Below are positions 36,828 through 49,900 of a stretch of 64,000 nucleotides of DNA, piece by piece. The DNA is from Cruorifilaria tuberocauda (taxonomy: Eukaryota > Nematoda > Chromadorea > Rhabditida > Onchocercidae): the NCBI GenBank assembly GCA_013365365.1, contig JABVXU010000003.1, positions 496,001-560,000 on the forward strand. Direction: 5' to 3'. A model generated the notes under the pieces. The model was not told where the DNA came from, made no database searches, and worked only from the letters and a program-made list of their open reading frames with translations. Every line of letters begins with the position of its first letter. The first letter of the stretch is position 1. The position numbers were made by a program, and so were the translations under genes.

Positions 36828-37579
36828 TTATTCATACACCCAAGTTGTTGCTGCCGAATTCCATTCACAGAGTTCTTCCGGTTTAAACCAATGAGCAATT
36901 TCACGTTCTGCTGAAGATAATGAATCTGAACCATGCACTATATTTCGCCCTGTTTGTATTGAAAAATCACCACGAATAGTACCTAGAAAAAAACAACTGT
37001 TAATGTAATAAAATAATATAAAATAATTTGATGAGTTATGCATCACCTCACTTTTTTTGATAATCAAAAATTCTTTCATTTCATCTCATAAGTATAACCT
37101 ATAAATGTCAGTGCAACAAAAATAATAAAACCTGGCATAGAATTTAGAGGATTTGTGGCACCAAGCATTTGCCGTCCCTGTTTAACCACATCAAGACCTT
37201 CCCACACCATGGCAACTACGGGCCCGGATGACATGTAATTCACCAAATCCTTGAAAAATGGCTTCCCTTGCAGTTCTTGATAATGTATCTGAAATGAAAC
37301 CTTCTACTGATTAAATTTCCTACTCCAGAACAAACAAATTCTACTTTAACTTTATAAATGAGGAATTTTGAAGTCGAATGTATCAATAATAGATCAAAAA
37401 GAAAAAAAGCATCTCGTTAGTGGACTTACTTCCAAATGTAGTTCTGTAGCTTTCATCATTTTTATAGCAACCAATTTGTATCCTCGCTGTTCGAATCGCT
37501 CAATAATTTTCCCTATCAAGCAGCGTTGTACGGCATCTGGTTTGATACATATAAATGTTCGTTCCTTTGCAGCTGACAT
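36828..37579 (-). CDS. ndk-1: Nucleoside diphosphate kinase
   Basis: NDP kinase moves the terminal phosphate of ATP to other NDPs through a phospho-histidine intermediate; it balances nucleotide pools and, in C. elegans, supports Ras/MAPK signalling. Exons 37579-37430, 37288-37132 and 36982-36828 join in phase to 153 aa, the same length as group I enzymes. Seen: the ATP-site block [11 protein letters not shown] near residues 9-19, [12 protein letters not shown], the LGATNP loop, [10 protein letters not shown], and the active-site NIVHGSDS with His at about residue 119, ending in WVYE. The usual glycines after KPD and QR are Ala and Cys here, a mild departure that should not abolish activity. 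The ATG at 37579 is preferred over an in-frame ATG at 37618, because a TTTTCAG acceptor lies between them. Confidence 0.97.
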
Positions 37580-37608
37580 CTCGCGATCGCTCTCCTTTTC
37601 TTTGCTCT

Positions 37609-37610
37609 CT
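37609..37610 (-). promoter_or_regulatory. Probable trans-splice acceptor of NDP kinase
   Basis: The minus strand reads TTTGTTTTCAG ending here, about 30 bases before the ATG at 37579. No upstream coding exon is needed, so spliced-leader addition is the simplest reading; a non-coding first exon is the alternative. Confidence 0.5.
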
Positions 37611-37887
37611 GAAAACAAACATAATGTAGAGTGTTCTACTTCTTTCCTTTTAAATTATACCCATATCTCGATTACGCAATTATATCCGATTCAATGCCCT
37701 GAAATTGCCAAGTTCTCTAAAGATCAACATTCGATGCTTAAGATTCAATGATCATTTTTCTAATAATGAAGGAGTTTCCCGATTACATGAAATGATTCAG
37801 ATCAAAAATGCAAGGATATTTTCGAACCGAAAATAAACCTAACTAGCGCACTAACTAGTAATCCGATATATACAAACACATACCACT

Positions 37888-38395
37888 GAGATGTTGTCGG
37901 GAAAACCGAAATAATATTATCGGTAGTCTACATGCTTTCAGTACAAAGATAGTTTTATAGAGCTTATCTAAATTGTTACTTTCCATTTTTTGAGTATATT
38001 GCATACTGTCCAAGGTTTTGCTAAGGACTTTGTGAGTTTATTGTTCATAATTGTGCAACAGCTTAAAGGGAGTGTATCGTTGACATAGGTCAGGGCATGG
38101 TTTACAATTATACAAAAGGCATTGAAGGTGTAGCTATTGATTAAGATTACGATGACCCTTCTTGATATTGTTATTATTATTAGTTTGGAATAAAGCTTTC
38201 GTGTCGACTTATAGATTAGCAGAGAGCTCAATTTCACTCAATTATACGGAATCATCCCTTTCCTCCTGTCGTGTCTAATACAGATAAAGAAGAAATTCTA
38301 TTCGATGGTACGAGCGATGAATTCAACTTTCAGTACAAAAAAACCCATAGGAAATTTTGTCTCTGAATCAAAATCAAATCCAAACTTTCACGACA
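37888..38395. repeat. Inverted duplication, copy A (508 bp)
   Basis: This segment is the reverse complement of 49633-50137. By eye the two differ only by a 3-base insertion and two substitutions near 37898-37918; elsewhere, including a shared 270-bp open frame, they match base for base. Copy A lies about 0.3 kb upstream of the NDP kinase start. No terminal inverted repeats or target-site duplications are evident, so it does not look like a classic transposon. A CTTTCAGTACAAA motif occurs twice inside, near each end. Confidence 0.92.
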
Positions 38396-41300
38396 GATGT
38401 GTAAAAACTATAGTGCGCCTGTGAAGAGATGAGAGAATTATATATTGCTTTTTTTCGTTAAATATAGAATATTATTTTACAACATAGTTTCTACTGTATT
38501 CTTTAAGGTATAAGGCGTGCATATCCAATTTCGAATATCTAAAAGAAGCAGGAAAGTATAGGCTAGAACTTCCACCTTCCGACTGCTCTTACAATCCAAG
38601 AAAAGAGTACCATTTATAAATGGATATGTATCAATAGGTGTTCCACATTCCTTAATGATGTTTTCGCACAAAATAGAAGTAAGCATAGATAAAGCGAAAT
38701 AGACAACATTATTCTGTTGCATGTCGAATAAATGGTACCATTAGAATACTGATGCCACTCAACCTTAATTACACTCCTTTACTCTATTATTCATTTCGCA
38801 AGCACAACTATTTATTTCCCTTATATAAAACTCTCTAAACAATCCAAACTAATAGCTTGCTTAAAAATACAAAGAGTTTGACAAGCCCTTCTCTGCAACA
38901 GCACTGTTACTATAGAAACCAACATAGCATTCACGTGAAATAAATATTGAACGGTTTAATGAAGTAAAGGGGAGCCACATTCATCTTTTCAGCATAAATC
39001 AATTTCAGTCAAAAAAAAAAAAAAAAAGAACAAAAGGGAGAAGTAATGACAACTTAGTCTTTCAAATCTTTCAAATCTATAATATTACGAACAGAAAATA
39101 GAACAACCATTATGAACTTTCACATCATATCTTTCACTTAATTTTTTACTCCTCATTACAGTAATTCGAGACCACGTAACAATCTATAATCCACATATTG
39201 ATGAAAATTCCACTCATCATTCCAGATCAGTTTGCAAGGTTTACATTTTTGAAAAAAAAAAAATGAATATAACTAAACATCGATTTATAACATTCCAAGA
39301 TCAACCCCGCTATATTGCTTCCGGAACAAAACTAACATTAATGCTTCAGACAGAAATGATAAAAAAGTTCGAATAATTCTAGAAAAGAAGGAACATTTTG
39401 AAAAAAAAAAAACCATATTAACAAAAACAAGTAGACGGACACGTTTGAATCAACTTGGAAGAGCAAAAATTGCAAAAACTTAAAGAATTCAACTTAAATG
39501 CAAATTTTTGAAAAATAAAAAGTATCTATGAGAATCTGATGGATTAAAATTACTTTGAAACTTATTACAACGGAAAGTGCTACTAACAATGGCTAACTGC
39601 AAATTTTAAGGAAATAAAGCTGATTTCAAATAAAAAAACAACACTTTTTAAGTATCAAGCACTCAGAAATCGTTAAGTTTCAACTAATGTAATTTAAGAA
39701 ACAATTGTTTGAATGAAACAAAAATAAGCATTCGAAATATGAACAAAAAAACGAACTGCTTACCTAATGCAACAAGTGTTTGAGTGCAATAAGTGGCGAA
39801 CATCGCATGATTGAAACGAAAATAAGAGAACGAGCTTGAAGTCACTAGGCAACTAAAATAATCCAACGCAATCCTTTACTTCAAATTCCTTTCACACTAC
39901 TATTTATGCTAAAAGTTATATTAAAAGGACTGCCTTCAATAGCATATCATTGACGAATAGAATCTTAATAAATTGAAGTTATAGGCGTAAATTACTTCGT
40001 AATAGTTTTCTAATGTCTATTTGATATGAAAAATTGTACCTTTGAATAAAATAAAGTCATTTATCTTCCAGGAGTAAAAAAATTCTACGTCTTTTTAATT
40101 AATAAATTTCACCAAAGATTTTAAATTTGATCCATAAATCTTACACTACGTGCAGTTATTTGATGATATAATATGAATATATGATGATATGAGATAATAC
40201 AAAGTTTTAATTATCAGGCAGTTTAAATATACCTAAAATCAATGGAGACTGTCTCATAACATATGTCTGGATGTGAATTTGTGAAGGAATTTTATCTAAA
40301 AACTTGAAAAAGAAAAAACCAGTAGACCATAAAGAATATAAAAAAGTTAAAAAATTTTCTTTTATTAAGGATAATACTACGATATTTTATTTTAGATTTT
40401 TTGTTTTAACCTTTACTGAGTTAGTTTGGTTTGTTTCAAATTTTGTTTGATGAATTAAAGTTGATTGAGAGTTGTTATTATGACAATAAAACCTTTAAAA
40501 AAAAGTAACACTCACAGGAACATTAGTTATTTAATTTTTTTTTAATTAGGGTCAGCAGGATTATCGTGTCGTTTTGGATTTTTGTTTTCCTTTGCTGGTT
40601 CAGCTTCATATTAATAAAAGAACAAAAAACTATCCCAACAAAAGAAAAAAAAACAAAAATCTAAATAAAGGAAAAAGACAGAAAAAACAAGAGAAAAAAA
40701 TTAAAAAGAAAAATCCATCAAATAAAAATAAAAAAATCGAAAAAAAGTGCAAAAAAGCGCAAAATAAATTAAAATAATTAAAAAGATAATCAGTACAAAA
40801 ATTTCATAAAGTCCAGTCCCAAGAAAAAATTAAATAAAAACAAAAAACAACAAAAAAACTAGCCTAAATAATGAGGAGACAAGATACCGATAGACAAGTT
40901 ATTGACAGAACAATTAAAAAAGGAGCCTTTCATACAAAATTCTCCTACCACCAACACAAAGTGCTTTTATAAAAATCTCCCATAAATTTTCATACAATTT
41001 GGATGCAAAGTAATAATATTGCCCTTTGAGAACCTTATCACGATACACAGAATCAGATTTGGTTATCCAGTGACTGTTGAAAATTACACTATTGTTATAG
41101 TGTTAAATGGTCTCCTCGGTTCTTTGTTAATCTGAATCACAAATATCACGTATAATTTATAACACAAAAATTATGAATACCAAAGATCACTGGGAATTAA
41201 TTGTAACTTGAATAAGGATAAAAGCTGGAATAAGATAAAAGTGGACAGGACTGAAGTCTAAATTTACTACTCTTTGTAAAATATTAAGGAATTAAATGAT

Positions 41301-41963
41301 ATATTGTTGAAATTGCAAAGATAGTTAATAAACATGATTAAAGGAGGTATAACGACAGAAATCTCCAGAATCTCTTTCGCCATCAATGCTTTCATAGAAA
41401 TCTAATGGAAGAGTGATTAAATTCCAATTAAAATTTATTTTGATTAGCAAAAATGGGAATGTGTGCAGAAGATCGATCATCGGAAAAAACGGATCAGCTG
41501 AGCTCAAACCATCGTGTAATGAAATTTAAACCAAGTCAACATTATGAAAACTGGACGTTTCTATAATGAAAACTGAAAGGTAGAGGGAAATCGATGAATG
41601 TTTGTGTTGGGAGAAGGAAATGGAGGATACTGAGTTCAACAACAAAGGAGATTGGTGACATCTATCTACTTCCCACTTCCTGGAGATCTTATAATAAAAA
41701 ATATTAAATTGATAGATGATGAAAGTCTTTCTGTAGACATGACTTCAGATAAAAGAACGTATGCTTTGTTCTGTCTCAATTAATTGTAATTCAGTCATTC
41801 ATTTCATCAGTTGTTTTATCCGTCCATACTTCTTACTTCAATTGATTCAATTAAATCATATATTTTCATTAAATCATATACGTTTCGAGTTGTATGTCAT
41901 TACTAATCAATTAAAACTGGCAAATCAAGTTTTTAACAAGAAAAGGAAAACATATGTGAAAAA
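38396..41963. other. A-rich spacer, no supported gene
   Basis: Between inverted-repeat copy A and the retroelement remnant. There are several A-runs, for example near 39010-39025, 39255-39261 and 39402-39411, and a strongly A-rich block at about 40610-40860 that translates only as Lys/Asn low complexity. A minus-strand 81-codon frame at 38477-38722 has moderately protein-like composition but no recognised motif and no joining exon. No LTR boundary for the element that follows could be placed. Confidence 0.4.
40610..40860 (+). repeat. A-rich low-complexity tract
   Basis: About 250 bases are dominated by A with scattered single C, G and T. The plus-strand translation is Lys/Asn-rich and continues from an open frame starting at 40574. 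It is best read as simple sequence rather than a gene. Confidence 0.7.
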
Positions 41964-44900
41964 TGGTCAGTGATGAACAAGGTATTTTAAATTTAATAAA
42001 TAATGCTAAAGAAGCTATTATTACCTTGAATTCATGTTATGATGATTTCAAATTAGCACTCTAACACTCAAGTGCGAAAGACATCCATTTATCATTCGAC
42101 AATAAGTTTATATCACAGCGTCATATAAACTTTTAGGAAGATCCAAATATATGAAAGAAATTCTGGAGCAGTTTTAACGTAGCTTTATACCTCCAGGAAA
42201 TTTCAAATATTCAAAAATTTACCTATTTAACCCCTTGCTCAAAGAAACCCTACAATCAGTTAGAGGCCGCGACAAACATGAACTATCAGCAACTTCGATA
42301 GTTTTTAACAACATTAGTTCAAGGAAATGAGGTAATTAGAAGTCAAACATCCAACAAAAAGCTAAGACGAGCACAGCACACAGTATCAAGAGAGAAACTT
42401 CCGATCTGTTTAAATGAAACAATCTAAAGCAAAGAACTCTTGAGTTAATCATTTACTTCGAAGAAAATTAATAATGAAAAAGACTTTGTGCATTTTGCAA
42501 TCATTGGATAACAAATATACAAATAATCCAACATTCAAGCAACGAATCGAAAGGCAGCGAATGTTTGAAAGAAATTAAAGCGTGTGCTAATTGCTTTCGT
42601 ATAAGACAAGCAGTAAATCACTGTTGTCGCTGAAAAAGAGAGGAAAGGAAGTATGATAAAACCTTTGCTCTAGATTTAATATTGTAAGATACTACATGCT
42701 TTATTGTTTACAAACCTTGTCGCTATAAATCCTTTATTTTTAATTAACTTTATAAGGTCAAATTATACGATTTTGTTTGTAATCTTCAAACTATCAGGAT
42801 CCTCCCTCTTCGAGGATAAAAAATGTCCCAACCTTGGAATCATTGCTAAGAATTTGTCTGAAGAAATGCGGTTGGTAAACACAGGGTAAATCCAATTTCC
42901 CTTTTCCCTTGGTCTGACTAATGTCGTTATCGTTTTGAAACTTTTCAGAATATTGTAAAATTGTGAAGTTGTATCAAATTTGGTTTAAAGGTTTAATGAT
43001 CCAAGTTTGAGGTACACCCAAGAGTATCAGCTACCACCTCTGTCAGACACAGAAGCTATCATTTTGGTTACTTACTAATAGAAAAGGAAGAAATACTGTC
43101 ACGATCAAAGAAGATCGCCGGCAATAACAAGAACACTCTCAGTATTGTCACGGTCACAGAAGGACATTGACAACCTAAAACAAGAAACTTTTATGTTTCT
43201 ATGCAAAGACTAATACTATACGGCTTCGTGCTATCAAAGTATGCGTCCCACAATAACAGAAAAATATGAAGAATCAAATGATTGATTATCAAGATGGAAA
43301 AGTTTTACTGTATGCAAAGATATTGAAGTAATTAATCCAATCATCCTTTGTCTCGAAGGAGTTAACAAATCAGTTGAAGTTAAAAGGATCGTCATAAAAG
43401 ATCTGAAGCTCTTTTTCAAAGTTCCAAAACAACATTAGACTAAAGTGGAAATAAAGATAAAAACCACAGCATCCAAAATTGTCACTATTAATACTGATGT
43501 ATTAGATAATCTGACAGATAAATTACAAGTTATTAAGTCAACCTTCGTATATCGCAGATTATATGTCAAGAACAATTAGATGAAGCTGATGGAAACAGCT
43601 CATATACTTGTTAGAGCTGACTAATTCTTCGAACTCGTATTACCACACAAGGTCCATGATATGGAGTCAGGATTTTTCCTAATTAATACGAAGGATAATA
43701 TCTAGGAGTGGATACACAACATAATTTACGGGTCTGATGAATACTAAATCAAACCCGAAAAAGATTTATCACAATAAATTCTACTGAAGTGGAGATGAAT
43801 GCCGAAAATTCAGACATCATTAAGAAGAACAAAAGATATCAAGTTCGCTGGAAAAATACAAAGGTCAACTTACAAGATAACTATGGTCTTTATCTTGGAC
43901 AACTGAAGACCAAAACAACAAATGCTACTCGGTCAATACAATGAAATGATGAAGGAACAAGTACAACTCCAATCATCGAAGACGTGAAGCCGGACGTAAA
44001 TCACGTTGGTATTATACATTATTTTCACACTACGAAATATTAACCCTAAGTAAATCGAAAACTAAATCACCAGATTGTTTATGATACTTCGGCCCAGTCA
44101 AAGTTACGAAATGTTTAAATTATGTACTATATCCCAGTTGCTTTACATGGCAAATCTGACAGAAGTTTTCGCTCAAAATGATAACAGCTGATAATCAAAA
44201 AGCATTTCTGCAATGGAATTAAATCCACCAGAATGAAACTGTACTCGATTCCTATGGTTAAAAGACGTTTCCAAAAGCGAAATCATCGAGGAAAATCCAA
44301 TACGTTAACGTTTCCAAAGATTTCCATTTGAAACAATATTTATCTTTAAAAAAGCCTCAATGAAATAAGAGAATTTTTGTCGAATGATTACGAATTTAAT
44401 AAACTTGTTCCAAAATGATAGAGCATATGGGACATAATTCAAGGAAATTCATGGATCAACTGGAATTCTAAAAAAGATTTCTTAAATTATCTTGAAAACC
44501 TAAAAAATTTGATGATCCCATGAAAAGAGCAACCCGATACAACTGGGTATTTCTTATGCCAATTATGATTCAATTCAAACTCTTTCTTCAAAACCTATAG
44601 GGGCTATATCCTAAGAAAATAGAGAAGGATGGAATTTATTAATAAAGGAATGGCAAAAAAAGAACTACTATGAGTCGTAATTTATCCTTCGGAAAGCTGC
44701 AACTTCATGTCTTCACAAACGCATCAGCTCATTTTGCAGCTATATATGTGTGAAGTTATGAAAAAAGGAATTAAAACTGCCTTAATATTAACGAAACCCA
44801 TAATCGCACCAATTAAAGACAAAGTCAGCTTCAAATAGAATTATTAGCATAATACTTCATAGAGAATAATAAATCAATTGTATTCGAAAACATACCAGTA

Positions 44901-45110
44901 ACTTTATGGTTTGATTCTAAATGTGCATCACGCTGAATTCAGAACTATTCCCGATAGTGCCAAAATCCAAAATTTTCAAATTCATTACGCAAGCAAAATC
45001 ACAAGGTTGAGGAATAAGTAAACAGATGGAATCTGTACTATAATGAAATTGATCGTTATTAGAAATCTAAAACGGACTCAGGAACGTATGAAATCAGTTC
45101 ATATTCAATA
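41964..45110 (+). mobile_element. Decayed BEL/Pao-type retroelement (gag-pol remnant)
   Basis: Fragments of a BEL/Pao-like polyprotein lie in the usual order on the plus strand, interrupted by many stops and frame changes. A gag-like start at 41964 is followed by a KFTYL-type segment near 42215-42230 typical of Pao gag. A CxxC...CANC zinc-knuckle-like stretch lies about 42490-42625. A reverse-transcriptase core with TADNQKAFLQ is near 44183-44215, with a RFQRFPFE-like motif near 44309-44335. An RNase H-like LHVFTNAS motif lies near 44703-44726, where the usual catalytic Asp reads Asn. No intact open frame remains, so the element is dead. LTRs were not found by eye, so the true ends may lie outside this span. 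Confidence 0.72.
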
Positions 45111-46039
45111 TATTGAATATATAATATTCCATTACTGCATTTATATTACATTTTTTTTGTTTTTAATAATGTTCATGCCAAAGTTCGTCCTTTTGCTACC
45201 ATTGACATGATGAAGAAGGAGAAATGCTGTCATTATGATTAGGACAGGTGAATTTTCCTATGATACCATGAAATTAATCTGCAATCAATATTAGTAACTA
45301 AGATTATGCCAATAACCAAACTTTCTTTCATTGCTGTTGCTCCTCTTTTAAAAAAATCAGATTTTAACTATTATTTTGCACCACTAGTCCTCTTTAAAAG
45401 GCCTGTCATTCATTCCACGATTATAGGTTCTTTTTTTTCGTCTTCCATAAATTGCAATTTCTGTGATAAACGAAGATGATTAAAAAGATCCTCCAGTTAG
45501 ATACATGATATGATAAGAACTACGAACTGGCAAAATGGATTGAAATATTTAAAACTTTGACTTTTCAGGTACTCCTGAAAACTGTATATAACTATTATTT
45601 GATGATGTACTCGGTGAAATATATGGTAGTAGAGAAAGAAGCCATGAAAGCTCCATTAAATCACTTCGAGGTTCTCAAATAGCATTTCTAAATGAATCAG
45701 GCTGTTGTGATTGATTTTGCTATCTGAGAAAACGGCATGATTATGTCTACGCTTCCATGCATCTGCATGAAGTCTGCTTTAGGCTATCTCATCCAACCTT
45801 TTACATCCATTCTATTTTTAAGGTTTATTTCACTCTGAAGCTATAGAAAGGAAGATCCAAAGACGGAAAAGAGCTAGACAGAAAAATCGGATTTTCTTTT
45901 TGCAGCATTTCTCTTTTTCCATACTCTTTTTGAAGTTGCATTGAGGCCTGAACAACTCAATCTTTATAAAGCATTTGCGTTGTTTATACAATCATCGTCG
46001 TTGCACACTTGGATCAAAATACTTTTGAAAGAGAAAGAA

Positions 46040-46079
<40 letters not shown>

Positions 46080-46957
46080 TCCACAGATGTTATCTTTACC
46101 TTCTAATATCTCTTCAGTTTTTAATTTTATATTAATATGATATTCGTACCTTTAAAATGATGTAAGACATCCGTTGATTTCCTTAATATTACTTTTCTCG
46201 TTTACGTAAGGTTCCCATAAGCCTTCTTTTAGTTCTTGCTAACATTTTCTCGCATGGAAAACACAAAAAAGTAAATTTGACAACCAATATTATGAAGCCA
46301 ACGATGCGACGTTTGCTGTTTTCCTAGAAGTTAATGATGTAATCATGCTGGTTGAAAATAGTATATTGCTTGCTAATCTATCAATCTTCTGTAACACCGT
46401 AATATAGCGAAATTTCATTGATAGACTGGAAGCTCTTGATCGTTTTATTAAGAGTGCAGTAAAAGAAAGCTTGTTCTGTTAAGTAGTCTTGTTTCTAGTT
46501 GAGTCATTTTTCATAATTTTATCTTTTTCTTTTCTGTCATTTCTATCTCCTAAAATATACAAAAAAAATTTTAATGTGATAAGATATCCGCTAATGAATT
46601 TATTCGCTTAGATTTTGATAAGAAGAAGACATCAATCACTTATCACTTATTAAGATTTTTTATATATCTTCTACTAGTTTCACTTTATAAAAGTGAAACG
46701 TGAAAATAGTTATCTTAAAATTAGTTTAATTAATGACTTGGTTTTTCTCGCGCGTTGGAATCGAAGTAGAAAGCATGAGGGATGGAAAAGTGATTATGTT
46801 TTATTCCAAATTATCTATCGTTTGCTGAAGCCAATTTTCGTGACTTTCAACAATAGGCAAAAAATATCTTTTAGCATAAAAATTCTTTTCTCATTTATTG
46901 ATCTCTCTGTGCTCTCATTTATTTTATTTATTGACCCATTTGTTCTGCTTATTTCAT
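45111..46957. other. Intergenic DNA with a GA repeat
   Basis: AT-rich sequence between the retroelement remnant and the cysteine-module gene. A GA microsatellite occupies about 46030-46076. A coding-like 88-codon frame at 46693-46959 has no recognised motif and runs into the acceptor of the next gene, so it is treated as chance. The promoter of the 46964 gene should lie here. Confidence 0.45.
46030..46076. repeat. GA microsatellite
   Basis: A run of GAAA and GAGA units ending in a pure GA array. Simple-sequence DNA with no coding role visible. Confidence 0.9.
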
Positions 46958-46959
46958 AG
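46958..46959 (+). promoter_or_regulatory. Probable trans-splice acceptor of the cysteine-module gene
   Basis: The sequence CTTATTTCATAG ends here, four bases before the ATG at 46964. The short spacing fits spliced-leader addition; an upstream non-coding exon cannot be excluded. Confidence 0.45.
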
Positions 46960-46963
46960 TGAA

Positions 46964-49900
46964 ATGGGAATGATGCGACATCTATTTTCTTCAACAACAA
47001 AAGAAGTGACCAGTAGCCATCGACCACTACTACTGTGGATAACAGTGCTACTAACTTCATGCTTCCTATCATTTTCTACTGCGGTGAAATGTTTGGATTG
47101 CGTTGGGAAGGATTGCATGGGAACATTTTGTGAAGGTGATTATTGCATTCTTGGGACATATGCGCCACGATGGGGAACTGTTGAGTGGGGAGAACCCCGT
47201 ACTGTTAAAGGTTGCCTAAGTGGACGAATGCTGGAAAAAAATATCAGGAGTCATTGCGAAACTGCTGATAAAGACGGCGAGGTTCTCTTTATTTCTTATT
47301 TAATTAGTTAAATGAGTGAATTTGCAATTAGCAATAGATTATTTCAATCTGATAACATTATTTAATGATACTTTGAAATTAATGAAATGTTTGTCTAGCA
47401 AACTATACATGATGAAATGAAATCATCCTTTAATGATAGAAAATAGTAATGAAATTAAAATGAAAACAGCAGACAATAAATATGAATCTTAAAATCTTCA
47501 TTTAAATTTGAAGCTCTCGTATTTCTATTTAAAGCATCAGAATAACTTTCCATTTTGCTTCTTTTTATAATATCTTGCACTAAAATTAATGCGGAGAATT
47601 TTGTTCAAGACAGAGTGGATGATGAATACGAAGTGGCATTCTATACTGAAATATTATCACAGGAGTTATAATGATTTAAAAATTGAAATCATGAAAATAT
47701 TATAAAATTTTATTGTTTATTATTGGAATATTGAGATTCTTTTTTTATATAGGACAGTTTGCGAACCTGTAATCTGCTGTCTAAAAATGCTTAGCGGGCG
47801 TTTTAACTCCGCATGAGACATCGAAATCCAAAGTAAAAAAGAATAAAATAAAAATATTCGATTGATTTTTCGATTTAGCAAAATGATGAACGTTACTGAT
47901 CCGTGTCAAAAATAGCACAAAGGAGAGGTTTGCGAAATATTCAAAACTTTAAAGCATCCGAATGATTAATAAAATACAGGGGCCATTCACTTGTTTTTGT
48001 GATCGAGACTACTGCAATAGCGACAAAGCGATTAGACGAATAGAAACCACAACAGTACCACTTATCACATGCGTGTGCAAAGGAGCTCATTGTGAGAGTA
48101 GAACTTGCATCGGTGAAATGTGTTCCTACGTCATCAATCATCGTACTAAACAATCTGAGCAGGTAATTTTCTCTCCTCAACCATTCCAGAATCTCGATGA
48201 GAAGCAGATAACATTGAAAATAACAACAGAAATGCGGAAACAAGCTAAATAATTCATTTTTTCAAATTTTTGATATTAAACGGTATTACCATTTATTCAA
48301 AAAGATGAAAAAAGAAAAGTTTTGTTCAGGGGTGTGTGAATGCCTCAGTACCGTTAATCGAAAGGAGATCAGCTGGCTCTTGCATGATCCCACCTATCAC
48401 CGGTGCTATGCATCATACCGTCTCCAAGGATCCTCATGAATTGCTCGCAACAGAATCATGTGTATGTGTTACCGATTACTGCAACAGTGAGAAACCGGAA
48501 ATTACCCAACAAGAGAAAATGAAATGTCAAACATTCGTTACGTTGGAAGCAATGGGAACTAAGGTAACAGTTTGTTAATAATTAAAATTAATGCACAAAA
48601 GTTTATTCTTACCAGACACTTGGAAGATAATGATAACCAAAATAATGTAATAATGATCTCTTCTATCTAACATGAAATCCAACAATTTAAAATTTTCCCA
48701 ATTTTTTCAAAACCTTTGAGAGCTATGGAAACCAAAAAGATGCTACATTCTAATTTGATTATAAATATATGTAAGAGCGAAATTAATTGATATGAACATA
48801 CATTCATCCAAGCGTGTCAAATTCCTGAATTCATTGGATACTAAATATGAAATATTTTTCAACGAATAAAATTATCATTGAAGAACACAAAATTAATGAC
48901 GTTCTCTTTCGTCCCATCAATTCGACATAGTTTTGCAGGTATCATCACGAAATACAACCTGTACTGGTGAGTTCTGTTTCAAAGCTACCATCAAAAGTAA
49001 GCTTGGTCACATGACGGAATATAAAACGATGGGTTGTGCATCATTTCTGGACGGAGCTGAACTTGCTGAAGAATTGCAGCCGATTGGCTGTGCACGATTT
49101 GAATCTGAAAAAATTGTTGTTGAATCGTGTTTCCAGGTAGTTTATCTATCTTCTTTGTTTGAAAGAGAGAGAGTTTTCAGTTAATTTTAAGAAAATGTAA
49201 AGATACGATGATGAATGATTTTAGTAATATTAAATATTATTTGTAATTACGTAAAGTTTTCGCATCCTACTAGGAAGTTTTTATTATTTAACAACATTCC
49301 TTATCAATGAATACAGTTTAGACGAACGACAGAAGCGCAATAGGAAGAGCTCGAGCAAATCAGGAAATTGTTTTACCGAGAGGGAAAAGCAAAGAATTTA
49401 AATACAGGAAAACAGTAAAGTAAATTGCATCAAATTTCGTTTTTTTTACAAGTATGTGAAATGATTATCATACAAATCAATGACAAAAATTTCAATAATT
49501 TTAGGAAGCCGCCTAAAATAGAAGTAAATTACGAAGATGAGGAGAGAGAAGAGGAAGAAAGAGAAGAGGGTAAGGGAGAAGAAGAGAAGGAAACGAGAAA
49601 AAAACAAAAAGGTTCAGTTAAATAGTATCTCTTGTCGTGAAAGTTTGGATTTGATTTTGATTCAGAGACAAAATTTCCTATGGGTTTTTTTGTACTGAAA
49701 GTTGAATTCATCGCTCGTACCATCGAATAGAATTTCTTCTTTATCTGTATTAGACACGACAGGAGGAAAGGGATGATTCCGTATAATTGAGTGAAATTGA
49801 GCTCTCTGCTAATCTATAAGTCGACACGAAAGCTTTATTCCAAACTAATAATAATAACAATATCAAGAAGGGTCATCGTAATCTTAATCAATAGCTACAC

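Noticed and set aside
37968..38237. 89-codon frame in copy A of the inverted duplication (and 49791-50060 in copy B) as a gene
   Set aside because: The identity of the two frames only reflects the duplicated DNA; there is no start context, domain or splice partner, and in copy B it lies in an intron.
40574..40777. Lys/Asn-rich plus-strand frame
   Set aside because: Low-complexity A-rich DNA.
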